The notes: generated from the sequence alone by a model not told the origin. A stretch of 64,000 bases of DNA from Rhodopseudomonas faecalis (GCF_003217325.1 NZ_QJTI01000002.1:248001-312000); one strand, 5' to 3'; shown: positions 8,749 to 17,303, numbered from the stretch's first letter. A program made the numbers and translations.

Positions 8749-10014
8749 ATGACCGAGCCCACGTTCGGTATTAGCTTCTTGCGCGACGACAATGAGCCGC
8801 GCCCGGCGGTGACCGCCGATATGTCTGTCGTTGGCCTGTTCGGGCCGATGGCCGATGCCCAGGATGGCATCCCGATCAACCGCGCCATCACGTTCAACTC
8901 GGACGACACATCGGTGCTGAACGCGCTTGGCAGCAATGATGTTGCCGATGCTGTGCGCGGGATCAACGACCAGCTCGCCGACTTCCAACGGGCGGCGCGC
9001 GTCGTCCTTGTGCGCACCCCGGCGTCCACTTCCGCTGATCCCGCGACAAAGATCAACGAGAACATCGGCAGCGCTGTTGGCACGCAAGCCGAAGGGAGCG
9101 GCATGTACGGGCTGCTCAAGGCCGGCCCCGCGCTCGGCGTGATCCCGCGGCTTATCGCGTGCCCGGGGCTGACCGGCCATCAGACGGCAGTCAATGAGGC
9201 GAACCTTATCTGCGCCTCGCTGCCGGGTGTGTTGGCGAAGCTGATGGCCGTCGCCGCTGTCGATGGCCCGGCCAATTCGTTGCAGGGCTTCACCAACTGG
9301 CGGGAAACCATGCAGAGCGAGCGGTTGATCCCGATCGAAACTGCGGTCAAAGCAGGCAATGCAGACGGCACCACCAGCGTGCGGCCGGCGTCTGGGCGCA
9401 TCCTCGGCGTTGCGGTTCGCCGCGATTTCGAGAAAGGCGGCTTCCCGTTTCACTCGTGGGCTAACCAGCCGGTCCAGGGCATTGCTGGGCCGAACCGTCC
9501 GATCGATTACTCGCTGACTGACGGGGCGACCGAGGGCCAAGAAATCCTCGCTATGAACGGCGGGGTGATCGTGCGCGGCGAGATGGGCGTCGATACGGCA
9601 ATTTCTGACAGCGGGTTCGTGTTCATCGGCACCGATACCTGCTCGGCAGATACGTTGTGGCAATTCTACAATCAGGTTCGCGGGCGCGATTTCATCCACC
9701 TGATGTTCCTGCGCACCCTGCGGTACTATCTCGGGCGCTTCAACATCACCGGACACGCCATCCAATCGGTTCTCAACACGATGTCGTTCGCGCTTCGCGA
9801 CCTGAAAGCCGACGAGCATATTCTCGGTTACACGGTCGGGTTCACGAAGGACAAGAACTCGCCGGAGAATATCCGAAAGGGGCGGTTCTGCGTCCGCTTC
9901 GCGGCCGAGGAGCCGCCGGTCTTCCGTCATCTGACGATCCAGTCGGCGCGCTACCGCGAAGCGCTGAACGCGATGCTCGATGACCTGCTGACCCAGCTTG
10001 AGCTTGCTGCATAG
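8749..10014 (+). CDS. Contractile tail sheath protein (P2 FI type)
   Basis: 421 aa. The N-terminus (PTFGISFLRDDNEPRPA) and the pattern MSVVGLFGPMADA...NRAITFNS match P2 FI-like sheath proteins. The C-terminal domain carries the conserved RGRDFIHLMFLRTLRYYLGRFNITGHA-type segment that forms the sheath core. Sheath subunits stack around the tube and contract on infection, so this prophage encodes a myovirus-type tail. A GGAGTAGGAG ribosome-binding region precedes ATG 8749. The tail tube gene follows, as in P2. Confidence 0.93.
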   Translation: MTEPTFGISFLRDDNEPRPAVTADMSVVGLFGPMADAQDGIPINRAITFNSDDTSVLNALGSNDVADAVRGINDQLADFQRAARVVLVRTPASTSADPATKINENIGSAVGTQAEGSGMYGLLKAGPALGVIPRLIACPGLTGHQTAVNEANLICASLPGVLAKLMAVAAVDGPANSLQGFTNWRETMQSERLIPIETAVKAGNADGTTSVRPASGRILGVAVRRDFEKGGFPFHSWANQPVQGIAGPNRPIDYSLTDGATEGQEILAMNGGVIVRGEMGVDTAISDSGFVFIGTDTCSADTLWQFYNQVRGRDFIHLMFLRTLRYYLGRFNITGHAIQSVLNTMSFALRDLKADEHILGYTVGFTKDKNSPENIRKGRFCVRFAAEEPPVFRHLTIQSARYREALNAMLDDLLTQLELAA

Positions 10015-10051
10015 CGCTGCAAATCATCTTTCGAACTAATCGGAGACTACA

Positions 10052-10591
10052 GTGTCCACGATGTATCTCATGGAAGCCGTGAACTTGTTTTGCGGCGACG
10101 AAGACCCGACCAAGTCCAAGCATCTCACCATTGCTGAACTCAAGCTGCCGATGCTTGAGGAGAAGTTCGTTGATCACCTGCCCGGCGGCGGCCGGGCAGG
10201 TGTCGAGCTTGGCATGAACGTCCTCAGTAAGCTGACGCCGACGTTCAAGCTCGCGGGGTGGGACCCGGACCTGCTGTCGCAGTTCGGCCTCGGGTCGCGT
10301 GTGCGCAAAGTGTACACGGCATACGGCGTGATCCGGGACAAGCGCGCAGGCGTTGCGCTTGAGAGCAAGGCGATCATTGAGGCCCGGCTCGGCAAGATCG
10401 ACCCGGAGGCTTTCAAGCGCGGGGAACTTCAAGGCCACGACTACGCGCTGAATGAAGTGTTGCACTATGAGCTTTGGTTTCAGGACAAGCGGAAGTTCAT
10501 GTTCGACTTCTTCACGAACGTCTGGGAAGTGGATGGTGTCAGCCAGTTCGCCGCCGAGAACGCGATCCTGCGCATCCCTGGCTCTATCTAA
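10052..10591 (+). CDS. Major tail tube protein (P2 FII type)
   Basis: 179 aa from GTG 10052, with GGAG at 10042-10045 and a 6-base spacer; ATG 10061 is the alternative. The sequence MYLMEAVNLFCGDEDPTKSKHLTIAELKLP and the central GWDPDLLSQFGLGS follow the P2 FII pattern. The protein forms the inner tube through which DNA passes. The length is normal for the family (about 170-175 aa). Confidence 0.92.
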   Translation: MSTMYLMEAVNLFCGDEDPTKSKHLTIAELKLPMLEEKFVDHLPGGGRAGVELGMNVLSKLTPTFKLAGWDPDLLSQFGLGSRVRKVYTAYGVIRDKRAGVALESKAIIEARLGKIDPEAFKRGELQGHDYALNEVLHYELWFQDKRKFMFDFFTNVWEVDGVSQFAAENAILRIPGSI

Positions 10592-10596
10592 GGGGC

Positions 10597-10965
10597 ATGG
10601 CAATGACCGAAGTTTCGATGATGCCGCAGCCTGACGCCGACGTGGCTGCGGTTCGGTACGTCTCCGACAAGCCGCGCTCGCGCTCGATCCCGCTGGAATT
10701 CCCCGTCGAATACGATGGGAAGCGTTACGATCAGGTGACGGTCAGTCGCATGACCACGGCGCAGGTCGCTGACTTCATGGCGGCGGTTCACGAGCAGGGC
10801 GGCAAGGCGAAACTGCCGATGTACGATTGCCCGCACGAGCTGCTGCCGCATCTCGATGCGGACGACGGCGAACGCGTTGATGCGGCGGTGATGGATTTTT
10901 TGCCCCGCGCACTGCGGGAGGCCGGCGCCTCGCTCCCGCAGACTGGCGATGGTTCGTCGCGGTAG
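10597..10965 (+). CDS. Tail assembly chaperone, short form (gpE-like)
   Basis: 122 aa from ATG 10597 (ATG 10603 also possible). The core EYDGKRYDQVTVSRMTTAQVADFMAAV is typical of tail assembly chaperones located between tube and tape measure genes. A heptamer T TTT TTG sits in frame at 10896-10902, 21 codons before the stop, at the place where P2 gene E shifts to E'. These chaperones coat the tape measure during tail assembly and are not part of the virion. Confidence 0.82.
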   Translation: MAMTEVSMMPQPDADVAAVRYVSDKPRSRSIPLEFPVEYDGKRYDQVTVSRMTTAQVADFMAAVHEQGGKAKLPMYDCPHELLPHLDADDGERVDAAVMDFLPRALREAGASLPQTGDGSSR

Positions 10966-11075
10966 TCGCCCGCGCGCTGCATACGCCGATCCCGGCGCTT
11001 ATGGCTATGGATTGGCTTGAACTACTCGCGTGGTATCAGGACGCGAGCGAGCTGATCGGCACAAAGGACTGCTGA
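10597..11075 (+). CDS. Tail assembly chaperone, frameshifted long form (gpE+E'-like)
   Basis: Reading shifts by -1 at the slippery heptamer TTTTTTG (10896-10902). After the slip, the -1 frame is open from 10902 to the TGA at 11073-11075, adding 57 residues after the second slippage codon. The added part has the hallmark MAMDWLELLAWYQDA segment of E' products. The tape measure ATG (11078) lies two bases beyond the stop. P2-type phages need both forms in a fixed ratio. The frame, the heptamer and the open extension are seen directly; shift efficiency is inferred. Confidence 0.8.
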
Positions 11076-11077
11076 CC

Positions 11078-13156
11078 ATGGCGAGCCAAACCGCCCAACT
11101 GATCCTCCAACTCGTTGACCGGCTGAGCGGACCGGCAGCCAATGCAGCCAAGAACCTCGGTGGCGTCGAAAAGGCGTTGCAGGGTATCGGCAAGCAATCG
11201 AACGGCATTCGGGGCTGGGGTTCGTCCTTCCAGGCCGAGCTTGATAAGCTCAAGCTCGCGCCGGCCCAGCTCGCGAAGGTCCGCGCGGAATGGGAGAAGT
11301 TGCAGCGGGCTTTGACCGGCCCGACACCGCTCAAAGCCAGCGTGCAGCTCGGCGCGATGTCCGAATGGCAGCGCAACATGCTGTCGCATCTGCGCTCCGT
11401 TCGCCGCGAGGCGGACAGCACCGGGACATCGATCGCGAAGGCGACGAAGTTGGCCGGCGCCGCTTTCGCGGCGTCGGGCGGCGTCTATGGGCTCGGGCGG
11501 GTCGGGCGGAATGCTGCCCGCAACGCATCGACCAACATGCGCGAGGGCGCGCGGGACTATCTGGCGGGTGTTGATCCGCAAGTTAGTGCAGCGCTTGCCG
11601 CTCGGGCGTTGCAGCTTTCCGGCAAGTACTCGTCGGTGGATATGGCGACCATGCACGCGCAACTGCGCGAGGCCGGAACGTCCATGCGCGATTTCGGCAA
11701 GGCCATGGACCTGTCCGAAACGATTGCGAAGGGCTTGGTTGTTCTGCAATCGCTCAAGGGCAAAGAGCAGGCTGTCGAGGAGAACCAGCGGTTTTTCCGA
11801 GCGCTGGACACGCTCGGCAAGAACCAGGACCCGGCGCAGATCGCGCGGTATTACGACGCATATATTCGCGCGCTCGGCTGGGAAGGCGCCGAGTTGAACA
11901 TGGGCTCGCTGTTCGAGGTCGCGAAGATGTCGAAGTCTGCCGGCCCCGGCCTTTCCGAGCGGTTCTTGATGGCAATCGCACCGGGCCTGATGGGCGACAT
12001 GACGCCGATGCGCTTCGGTACCGCGCTGGGCTCCACGCTCGCCCAGGTGATCGGCGATCGGGCGACTAAGCGGGCGAAGGCTGAGCAGGAACGGTATGGG
12101 CTGCGCGATGCGAAGGGGTGGAAGGATCAGCAATTGATCATGTCCGACCCCTTCCGGTACTCGCTTGAGAAGCTGATCCCGGCGCTACAAAAGCGCGGGG
12201 TGAATACTGACGATCCGATCGAGGTGGCTAAAGTGTTGAACAAGATTTTCAGCAACCAGATCGTCGCTGACTTGTTCACCAAAATGATCACTCAGCGCCA
12301 GCAATATCAGGACAAGGAGAAAGCCTATGAGGGCGCCCCTGGTCTGAAAGCGGCAAAGGAGCTGCCGGCCAAGGACCCGTTCGTCGCGTGGGAGGGGTTC
12401 ATGGCGTCGATGCGCAACTTCGCATCGGTCGTTGGTGATCCGATCATGGGGGTGGCCGCAACCAATCTTGAACGATTGGCTGGGGTGATCAACAGCATCA
12501 GTTCGTATCTGTCGGCGAAGCCAGAACAGGCGGCTGCGGTAGGGGGCGGGCTGCTTGCCGGCGGTGCTGCTGCCGCGGCCTATGCGGCCAGCAAAGCGGC
12601 CGGGATCGCAAAGAGCCTATTTGGCGGCGCTGCCGGCGGCGAGATTGCAATTGGCGAGGCGGCGGCTGGTGCTGGTGTCGGCCGCTGGCTTATGCGGCTG
12701 CTCGGCCCGCTGGGCTGGTACTTCGGCATGACCGGGGAGGCAAACGGCGGCGAGGTGCCCTTCTATAAGCGCGACGGCAACGGCAACGTTGTGCCGAACA
12801 CTGAGCACCCGGCGCTGAAAGGCGGCGCGCGCCCCGATGGCTCGGCCAGCGTTTGGGAGGGCGGCGCAAATCCTATCCAGGGGCTGACCGGGCAGGAAGG
12901 CCGCGCCGCGGCGATCGGGCAGAACGTCGGGGCAAGCTTCACCCAGGCGATCAATAGCGAGCTGGATCGCGCGGAGGCGCTGATCCGCGCGCGCGTCCAG
13001 GCGATGGTCGGGACGCTGAGCTTCACGGCGAGCCCGAAGATCGCACCGCAGTTCGCCCCCGCGCCGGCAGGCGCTGCCGGCGGCTCTGCCGAAGCGCGCC
13101 GGACGGCCGGCTATTACGGCGCACACTCCGATTACGACAAGGGGGCGGCACGATGA
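11078..13156 (+). CDS. Tail tape measure protein
   Basis: 692 aa from ATG 11078; the longer frame from 11030 overlaps the E' extension and was rejected. The first 130 residues are helical and resemble the N-terminus of tape measure proteins (QLVDRLSGPAANAAKNLGGVEKALQ). A hydrophobic Ala/Gly-rich stretch at about 480-545 would insert in the membrane during ejection. The Gly/Ala-rich C-terminal tail is also usual. The protein sets tail length and travels ahead of the DNA. The neighbours E/E' and U confirm the call. Confidence 0.9.
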   Translation: MASQTAQLILQLVDRLSGPAANAAKNLGGVEKALQGIGKQSNGIRGWGSSFQAELDKLKLAPAQLAKVRAEWEKLQRALTGPTPLKASVQLGAMSEWQRNMLSHLRSVRREADSTGTSIAKATKLAGAAFAASGGVYGLGRVGRNAARNASTNMREGARDYLAGVDPQVSAALAARALQLSGKYSSVDMATMHAQLREAGTSMRDFGKAMDLSETIAKGLVVLQSLKGKEQAVEENQRFFRALDTLGKNQDPAQIARYYDAYIRALGWEGAELNMGSLFEVAKMSKSAGPGLSERFLMAIAPGLMGDMTPMRFGTALGSTLAQVIGDRATKRAKAEQERYGLRDAKGWKDQQLIMSDPFRYSLEKLIPALQKRGVNTDDPIEVAKVLNKIFSNQIVADLFTKMITQRQQYQDKEKAYEGAPGLKAAKELPAKDPFVAWEGFMASMRNFASVVGDPIMGVAATNLERLAGVINSISSYLSAKPEQAAAVGGGLLAGGAAAAAYAASKAAGIAKSLFGGAAGGEIAIGEAAAGAGVGRWLMRLLGPLGWYFGMTGEANGGEVPFYKRDGNGNVVPNTEHPALKGGARPDGSASVWEGGANPIQGLTGQEGRAAAIGQNVGASFTQAINSELDRAEALIRARVQAMVGTLSFTASPKIAPQFAPAPAGAAGGSAEARRTAGYYGAHSDYDKGAAR

Positions 13157-13575
13157 CATTGATGGCGTTCGGGCCGGTGGCCTTCGAGGTCTATCCGCTC
13201 AACCCGCAAACGACAGACCGCGCGACAGAGGCAGGGTTTGTCGAAAAGCAGGTGATCGGCCGCCGGCCGCCGCTGGAATTCGTCGGTGATGGCCCCGAAG
13301 AATTCAACATCAGCGCTCGGCTGTTTCCGGCAAAATTCGGCGGCATGTCATCTCTGGCGGTGCTCGACGCGATTAGAGCGTCAGGCGTTCCGCACATCCT
13401 GATCCGCGGCGATGGAGTGCCGCTCGGCTGGTTCTGCCTTGTGCAGGTCCGCGAAAAATCGACGTATCTAGACCCTGCCGGCGTCGGGCAGATCATTGAC
13501 GTTGACGTGTCCATGAAGCGGGCCGACGCGCCCGGAGCGCAGGGATACGTCGCAGCGCTGATGAGGTTGCTATGA
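13153..13575 (+). CDS. Phage tail protein U
   Basis: 140 aa, starting at ATG 13153 inside the tape measure stop (ATGA). The pattern FGPVAFEVYPLNPQ, then PLEFVGDGPEEFNISARLFP, and the ending DVDVSMKRAD is typical of P2 gpU, a tail completion protein. It is coupled by ATGA to the next gene, X. Confidence 0.9.
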   Translation: MTLMAFGPVAFEVYPLNPQTTDRATEAGFVEKQVIGRRPPLEFVGDGPEEFNISARLFPAKFGGMSSLAVLDAIRASGVPHILIRGDGVPLGWFCLVQVREKSTYLDPAGVGQIIDVDVSMKRADAPGAQGYVAALMRLL

Positions 13576-13793
13576 CCACGGAAGACGTCACCGTCAAATC
13601 GGAAGGCATGACCGTCTCGCGGATGATCTGGCGGCGTTATCGCCGCCGGATGCCGGGGCTCGCTGAGCAGGTGTTCGCCATCAACCCTGGGCTGGCGGCC
13701 GTGTCGCCAATACTGCCGGTGGGCACAACGTTTAAGATGCCAGTGGTTAGTGATCAGCCGCAGACCGTCAAAGTTATTCGCCTGTGGGGTTAG
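13572..13793 (+). CDS. Tail protein X (LysM-like)
   Basis: 73 aa. Small basic protein with the order TVSRMIWRRYRRRMPGLAEQVFAINPGLAAVSPILPVGTTFKMP, matching the LysM-like fold of P2 gpX: an N-terminal strand, helices, and a P-x-G-x-x-hydrophobic turn. It is thought to act at the tail tip or help penetrate peptidoglycan. It starts in the stop of U and lies before D, as in P2-like phages. Confidence 0.9.
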   Translation: MTTEDVTVKSEGMTVSRMIWRRYRRRMPGLAEQVFAINPGLAAVSPILPVGTTFKMPVVSDQPQTVKVIRLWG

Positions 13794-13794
13794 T

Positions 13795-14832
13795 ATGGCC
13801 GACCAATCGCTCTACCGCATCGTGGTTGGTGGGCTTGATATCAGCGAGAAGGTCTTCCCGATCCTCCACAGGCTGTCGGTGACGGATCAAGCCGGCACAA
13901 CAAGCGACGCCGCCGAAATTGAGCTCGATGACATCGGGGCACAAATTGCCTTCCCGGATAAGAGCGCCGATATCGCGATCTGGTTGGGCTGGCGATATCG
14001 CGGCATCGCCCCCGTATTCCATGGGACCGTCAGCGATGCGCGCTCAGTCGGTGACAGGGGCGGCGGGATGCGGATGGTGATTAGCGCCAAGGGCGCCGAC
14101 ACCAAATCCAAGGTCAAGCAATCGGTCGAGAAGCATTGGGACAAGAAGCCGCTTTCGGCGGTGTTCCAAGATGCTGCCCGGCTTGCCGGCCTCACCGCGA
14201 TCGTTGATCCCAAGCTCGGCAAGATCGAGCGCCCTTATTGGGCCATGAGCGCCGAGAGCTTTTTGCATTTTGGGCATCGGTTGTCAGAGGAGATCGGCGG
14301 CACGTTTAAGGTCGTCGGGAAGACGGCGATCTTGGCCGCGCGCAACGGCGGCATCTCGGCGTCCGGCATCGCGCTCCCGACCGTCATCGGCCGGCGCGGC
14401 GGAAACCTGATCGATTGGGACGTGTCGCCGATCGTGGGGAGGCCCCGCTACAATCGCATTCGCGTCCGCTGGTACGACACCAAGGCGGCGAAGTGGCGGG
14501 AGGAAAAGGTCGAAGTCAACGACATGGATGCCGAGGCCGAGCAGACGATGCGCTGGACGAGCGCCAATGCCGACGAAGCGAAAGGGCACGCCGACAGCGC
14601 TGCGAAGGAAAGTGAGCGCAACAAGGGCGGCGGCACAGCCACCATTGATGGCGACATTACTGCACAGCCCGAGGGGGCTTTCGCATTGGTTGGGGCGCGC
14701 CCCGGCGTCGATGGCCTCTACAAGATTGACAAAGTGCAGCACGAGCTATCCCGCAGCTCCGGCTTCACGACGCGCCTCGACATCAAAGCCCCAGCCGGCG
14801 AGGCCGGCAAAGACAACCGCGGCAAAGACTAA
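13795..14832 (+). CDS. Late control protein D / tail hub (gpD)
   Basis: 345 aa from ATG 13795, two bases after the stop of X. The segments GLDISEKVFPILHRLSVTDQAG, PVFHGTVSDARSVGDRGG and VKQSVEKHWDKKPLS follow the P2 gpD family, the baseplate hub that carries the spike protein V. A bidirectional-looking terminator follows at 14861-14889, marking the end of the tail operon. Confidence 0.9.
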   Translation: MADQSLYRIVVGGLDISEKVFPILHRLSVTDQAGTTSDAAEIELDDIGAQIAFPDKSADIAIWLGWRYRGIAPVFHGTVSDARSVGDRGGGMRMVISAKGADTKSKVKQSVEKHWDKKPLSAVFQDAARLAGLTAIVDPKLGKIERPYWAMSAESFLHFGHRLSEEIGGTFKVVGKTAILAARNGGISASGIALPTVIGRRGGNLIDWDVSPIVGRPRYNRIRVRWYDTKAAKWREEKVEVNDMDAEAEQTMRWTSANADEAKGHADSAAKESERNKGGGTATIDGDITAQPEGAFALVGARPGVDGLYKIDKVQHELSRSSGFTTRLDIKAPAGEAGKDNRGKD

Positions 14833-14860
14833 GCCGCCACCATCACAACCAGCAGAGCGA

Positions 14861-14889
14861 AAAGGGCCGCCCCATCGGGCGGCCCTTTT
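14861..14889 (+). terminator. Terminator at the end of the tail operon
   Basis: A 9-bp GC stem (GGGCCGCCC, 14864-14872, with 14877-14885) and a 4-base loop are flanked by AAA and TTTT, which extend the pairing. The symmetric A/T flanks would let it work on both strands. It stands between gpD and the lysin. Confidence 0.8.
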
Positions 14890-14916
14890 GCTTTGCGCAA
14901 GCGGAGAACCAAATTG

Positions 14917-15750
14917 GTGGACCAGCCTAATGCAACTGCCAGCCGATCAGGGGCGCCCGTGGTCGGCAGTATTTCGGCGCTCGTCGCCGCGGATGGGGCT
15001 TTGTCGCTTGGGGACAGCGGCATTGCCGTCAAAATCCTGCAAAAGCGGCTCGCGCTCCGGGGCTACGGGCTCACGGGTACCGGCTATTTCGGCAATCTCA
15101 CCGACATCGCCGTGACCGACTATCAACTGAAGCATGGGCTCAAGCCTGACGGCATCGTTGGCCCGGTCACTGCGCGATCGATCGATGACGAGAACGCGTC
15201 AACCCCGACGACGCCGCAGGTTGTGAAGCCCGCGGCGGGCGGGCGCCCTCCCTGGCTGATCTATGGGCTGTCGCTGCTCGGTACGAAAGAAGGCGCCGGC
15301 AGCAAAGACAATCCCGCAATCATCGATTGGGCCGAGGAGGAGGGCGGCGACATCGCCGCAAACTACAAGCACGACGCGACGCCGTGGTGCGCGCTGTTCG
15401 CGAACCACATCCTGACCAAGTGCGATCTCAAAGGCACCGAAACGCTTTGGGCGCTGGACTTCGCAGGCAAGTGGCCGGCGGTCCGGCTGTCGGGTCCAGC
15501 GCTCGGCGCCTTCGCGCCGATGAAGCGCCCCGGCGGGGGGCACATCACCGTCGTTGCTGGGAAGACCAGCGCCGGCCTCATCGCGGGCTTGGGCGGCAAC
15601 CAGGGCGATGCCGTGAGCATCCGCGGCTTCCCGCGCGATCGGCTCGACCGCGGCTTCTGGTGGCCTGCGAAGCACCCGCTGCCGACCCGCATCGGCTTCG
15701 ACACGCTGCCCGTCGTCTCGACGGCCGGCGCGTCGATCAACGAAGCCTGA
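14917..15750 (+). CDS. Endolysin: peptidoglycan-binding domain plus Cys/His hydrolase domain
   Basis: 277 aa if GTG 14917 is used (GGAGA at 14902-14906); TTG 14914 and TTG 14893 are in-frame alternatives. Residues about 30-85 form a PG_binding_1 domain (LGDSGIAVKILQKRLALRGY...GLKPDGIVGPVTA). Residues about 105-255 match the TIGR02594-type NlpC/P60-like domain: Cys158 in TPWCALF, His209 in PGGGHITVV, then LGGNQGD. It should cut peptidoglycan at the end of the lytic cycle. No signal peptide is seen, so release would need a holin. Confidence 0.85.
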   Translation: MDQPNATASRSGAPVVGSISALVAADGALSLGDSGIAVKILQKRLALRGYGLTGTGYFGNLTDIAVTDYQLKHGLKPDGIVGPVTARSIDDENASTPTTPQVVKPAAGGRPPWLIYGLSLLGTKEGAGSKDNPAIIDWAEEEGGDIAANYKHDATPWCALFANHILTKCDLKGTETLWALDFAGKWPAVRLSGPALGAFAPMKRPGGGHITVVAGKTSAGLIAGLGGNQGDAVSIRGFPRDRLDRGFWWPAKHPLPTRIGFDTLPVVSTAGASINEA

Positions 15751-15799
15751 CGGCTTCCCGTGCGCCCGGCCGGCTGCCGGGCAGTCAAAGGAGAGACCT

Positions 15800-15991
15800 A
15801 TGTTCACGAACTGGAAAACGACCGTCGCCGGCATCGGCGCCATTCTGCTCGGCGCAGGCCACATCGCCACGAACGTCGCGAACGGCACGTTCACTGGCAA
15901 CGAGCTGTTCGCTGATTTCGGCGCCATTGTCGCTGGTGTCGGTTTGCTGTTCGGCAAGGATTGGAATGTGACCGGCGGCAAGGCGTCCTAA
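15800..15991 (+). CDS. Small membrane protein, candidate holin
   Basis: 63 aa after a clear AAAGGAGAG site. It has two hydrophobic stretches (about 8-25 and 38-52) separated by a polar turn, and a short charged C-terminus. Size, topology and position just after the endolysin fit a class II-like holin, but there is no sequence signature I can name. Confidence 0.6.
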   Translation: MFTNWKTTVAGIGAILLGAGHIATNVANGTFTGNELFADFGAIVAGVGLLFGKDWNVTGGKAS

Positions 15992-15994
15992 GCC

Positions 15995-16213
15995 ATGCCG
16001 CTGTGGCTGACTGCTCTGTTGCGGCTCGTCGCTGATTTCCTCGCGCGATTTGCCGCGGACGCGCGCCGAGACGAGGAATTGAAGGCGGCCGGGCGCGCAG
16101 AGCAGCGAGCCGCAGATCAAAAAGCCGCGGCGGACGCAGAACGGCGATCCGCCGCGGTCGCTGAAAAGTCGGTAGCTAAGGCCGCCGACGATCTCGAAAA
16201 CGGAGAGTTCTGA
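15995..16213 (+). CDS. Small membrane-anchored coiled-coil protein, possible i-spanin
   Basis: 72 aa. One N-terminal hydrophobic helix (MPLWLTALLRLVADFLARF) is followed by an Ala/Glu/Arg-rich helix to the end, the layout of Rz-type inner-membrane spanins, though shorter than usual. It begins three bases after the candidate holin stop and is followed one base later by a small exported protein. The spanin call is from layout and context. Confidence 0.5.
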   Translation: MPLWLTALLRLVADFLARFAADARRDEELKAAGRAEQRAADQKAAADAERRSAAVAEKSVAKAADDLENGEF

Positions 16214-16214
16214 G

Positions 16215-16445
16215 ATGATCTGCGTGGGGCTGCTCATCATGTGGTGCGGGGCCGCGGAGGCGGCCCCTGCGCCGGCCATTCGCTGTCCGCCGCTGGCGGT
16301 CTACTCGAAGCGAGATCAGCAGGCTGCTGCGCGAGAGGTGCGGGCCATGCCGCACGGCTCGCGGGCTGCCCGGCTGATCGCTGACTATGGGACGCTCCGC
16401 GCCCGCTGCCGGGCGATCGCGGGAGGGGATGGCAGTGGACGTTGA
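16215..16445 (+). CDS. Small exported protein, possible o-spanin partner
   Basis: 76 aa with an N-terminal hydrophobic segment (MICVGLLIMWCGAAEA) that looks like a signal peptide, followed by a Pro-containing stretch (APAPAIRCPPLAVY) and a basic helical part. There is a Cys at the end of the hydrophobic segment, but IMWC is a poor lipobox. It takes the usual Rz1 position but is separate from, not nested in, the previous gene. Function is uncertain. Confidence 0.5.
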   Translation: MICVGLLIMWCGAAEAAPAPAIRCPPLAVYSKRDQQAAAREVRAMPHGSRAARLIADYGTLRARCRAIAGGDGSGR

Positions 16446-16800
16446 CCAATCCGCCTTGAAGGGCTGGTTCGAGCTGCTGTTGGCTGTATCGAGCGTTGGC
16501 GGGACGATCGCTGCGCTACGTGTCACGGTTACCTTTCTCAAGGCAGAGTTTGCGGAGCTCAAAAAATCAACCCGCGCCGACATCACCGGAATTCAGACCG
16601 AGATCAAACAGATCGGGCAAATCCTGATCACCCAGGCCGACATGCGCGGCGAGATCAAAGTCCTTGAGACGCGGATTGACGCGGCTGAACGGGACATCCG
16701 TGACCTGCGGATTGGCGGCCGCCCGCCATCATCAATGCCTCCCCCGACCTGCGGCCGGGAGATTGCCCCCACAAATCTGGCCCCCAGGCCCCGGCCATAG
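16435..16800 (+). CDS. Small membrane-anchored coiled-coil prophage protein
   Basis: 121 aa if GTG 16435 is used, six bases after GGGAGGGG; ATG 16429 is the alternative. It overlaps the end of the previous gene. A hydrophobic helix at about 10-32 is followed by a long coiled-coil-like helix (about 34-85) and a Pro-rich tail. This layout is common among lysis-cassette accessory proteins, but I do not recognise a family. The strong terminator that follows overlaps its last codons. Confidence 0.55.
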   Translation: MDVDQSALKGWFELLLAVSSVGGTIAALRVTVTFLKAEFAELKKSTRADITGIQTEIKQIGQILITQADMRGEIKVLETRIDAAERDIRDLRIGGRPPSSMPPPTCGREIAPTNLAPRPRP

Positions 16801-16826
16801 CGCCGGGTGTCCTGGGGGCCTTTTTT
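16779..16826 (+). terminator. Strong terminator at the end of the lysis cassette
   Basis: Outer stem GGCCCCCAGG/CCTGGGGGCC (16779-16788 with 16811-16820), inner stem CCCGGC/GCCGGG (16790-16795 with 16802-16807), then six T residues. The 5' arm lies in the last codons of the preceding gene. It separates the plus-strand late genes from the minus-strand accessory block. Confidence 0.88.
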
Positions 16827-16849
16827 GCGTTTTAGCTCCCCCATCGGCC

Positions 16850-17080
16850 TCAATGTCGCTGCGGGCGCCATCGCGGCAAAGGGCTGCCGGATTGTGTGTC
16901 TTCGGGGATGGTTAGCGGCTCTGACGGATCATCGCTAAGGACCAAAAAATGGTCGAGCCACCAAACCTCGTCGCCGCCGTCTGATGCAGCGATGCTATCG
17001 GCGGCGGCGAATTTGGCCGGGAGCCAGCGGCCTTTATACTCGACCTCTACGAGTTCGCCGTCGCGCGGGGTGTCGGTCAT
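16850..17080 (-). CDS. Small prophage protein, unknown function
   Basis: 76 aa, acidic, with several Trp residues (KGRWLPAKF, DEVWWLDHFLVL). The pattern of short beta strands with a VEVEYKGRWLPAKF motif recalls small Tudor/SH3-like folds, but I cannot assign a family. Its ATG overlaps the stop of the upstream minus-strand gene by four bases, so the two are likely co-translated. Confidence 0.5.
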   Translation of the reverse strand: MTDTPRDGELVEVEYKGRWLPAKFAAADSIAASDGGDEVWWLDHFLVLSDDPSEPLTIPEDTQSGSPLPRWRPQRH

Positions 17081-17289
17081 AGCCCCCTACCTCCCAAATG
17101 CAGCGGCTTCTCTTCCCGCCTGATCTTGGCCCGCAATTCGGGGTCCGCAATATAACGCTCGGCCTGGTTATGGGCGGCGAACCAGCGGACCTTGATGCCA
17201 TTACAGCGGACGACCCAAAGCGGGGGCTGCAACGCTGCGTCGCGCTCGGGGTCAATTTCGTATGCCTCGTTGGGGTCGCCGTCGATCAT
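17077..17289 (-). CDS. Small prophage protein, unknown function
   Basis: 70 aa from ATG 17289; an in-frame start at 17337 would overlap the antitoxin gene. The sequence is acidic at the start and basic towards the end, with one likely strand-helix unit (LWVVRCNGIKVRWFAAHNQAERYI). I do not recognise it. It is coupled (ATGA) to the next gene and follows the antitoxin by 14 bases, so it probably shares that transcript. Confidence 0.5.
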   Translation of the reverse strand: MIDGDPNEAYEIDPERDAALQPPLWVVRCNGIKVRWFAAHNQAERYIADPELRAKIRREEKPLHLGGRGL

Positions 17290-17303
17290 CGGTGGCGTCG
17301 CCG

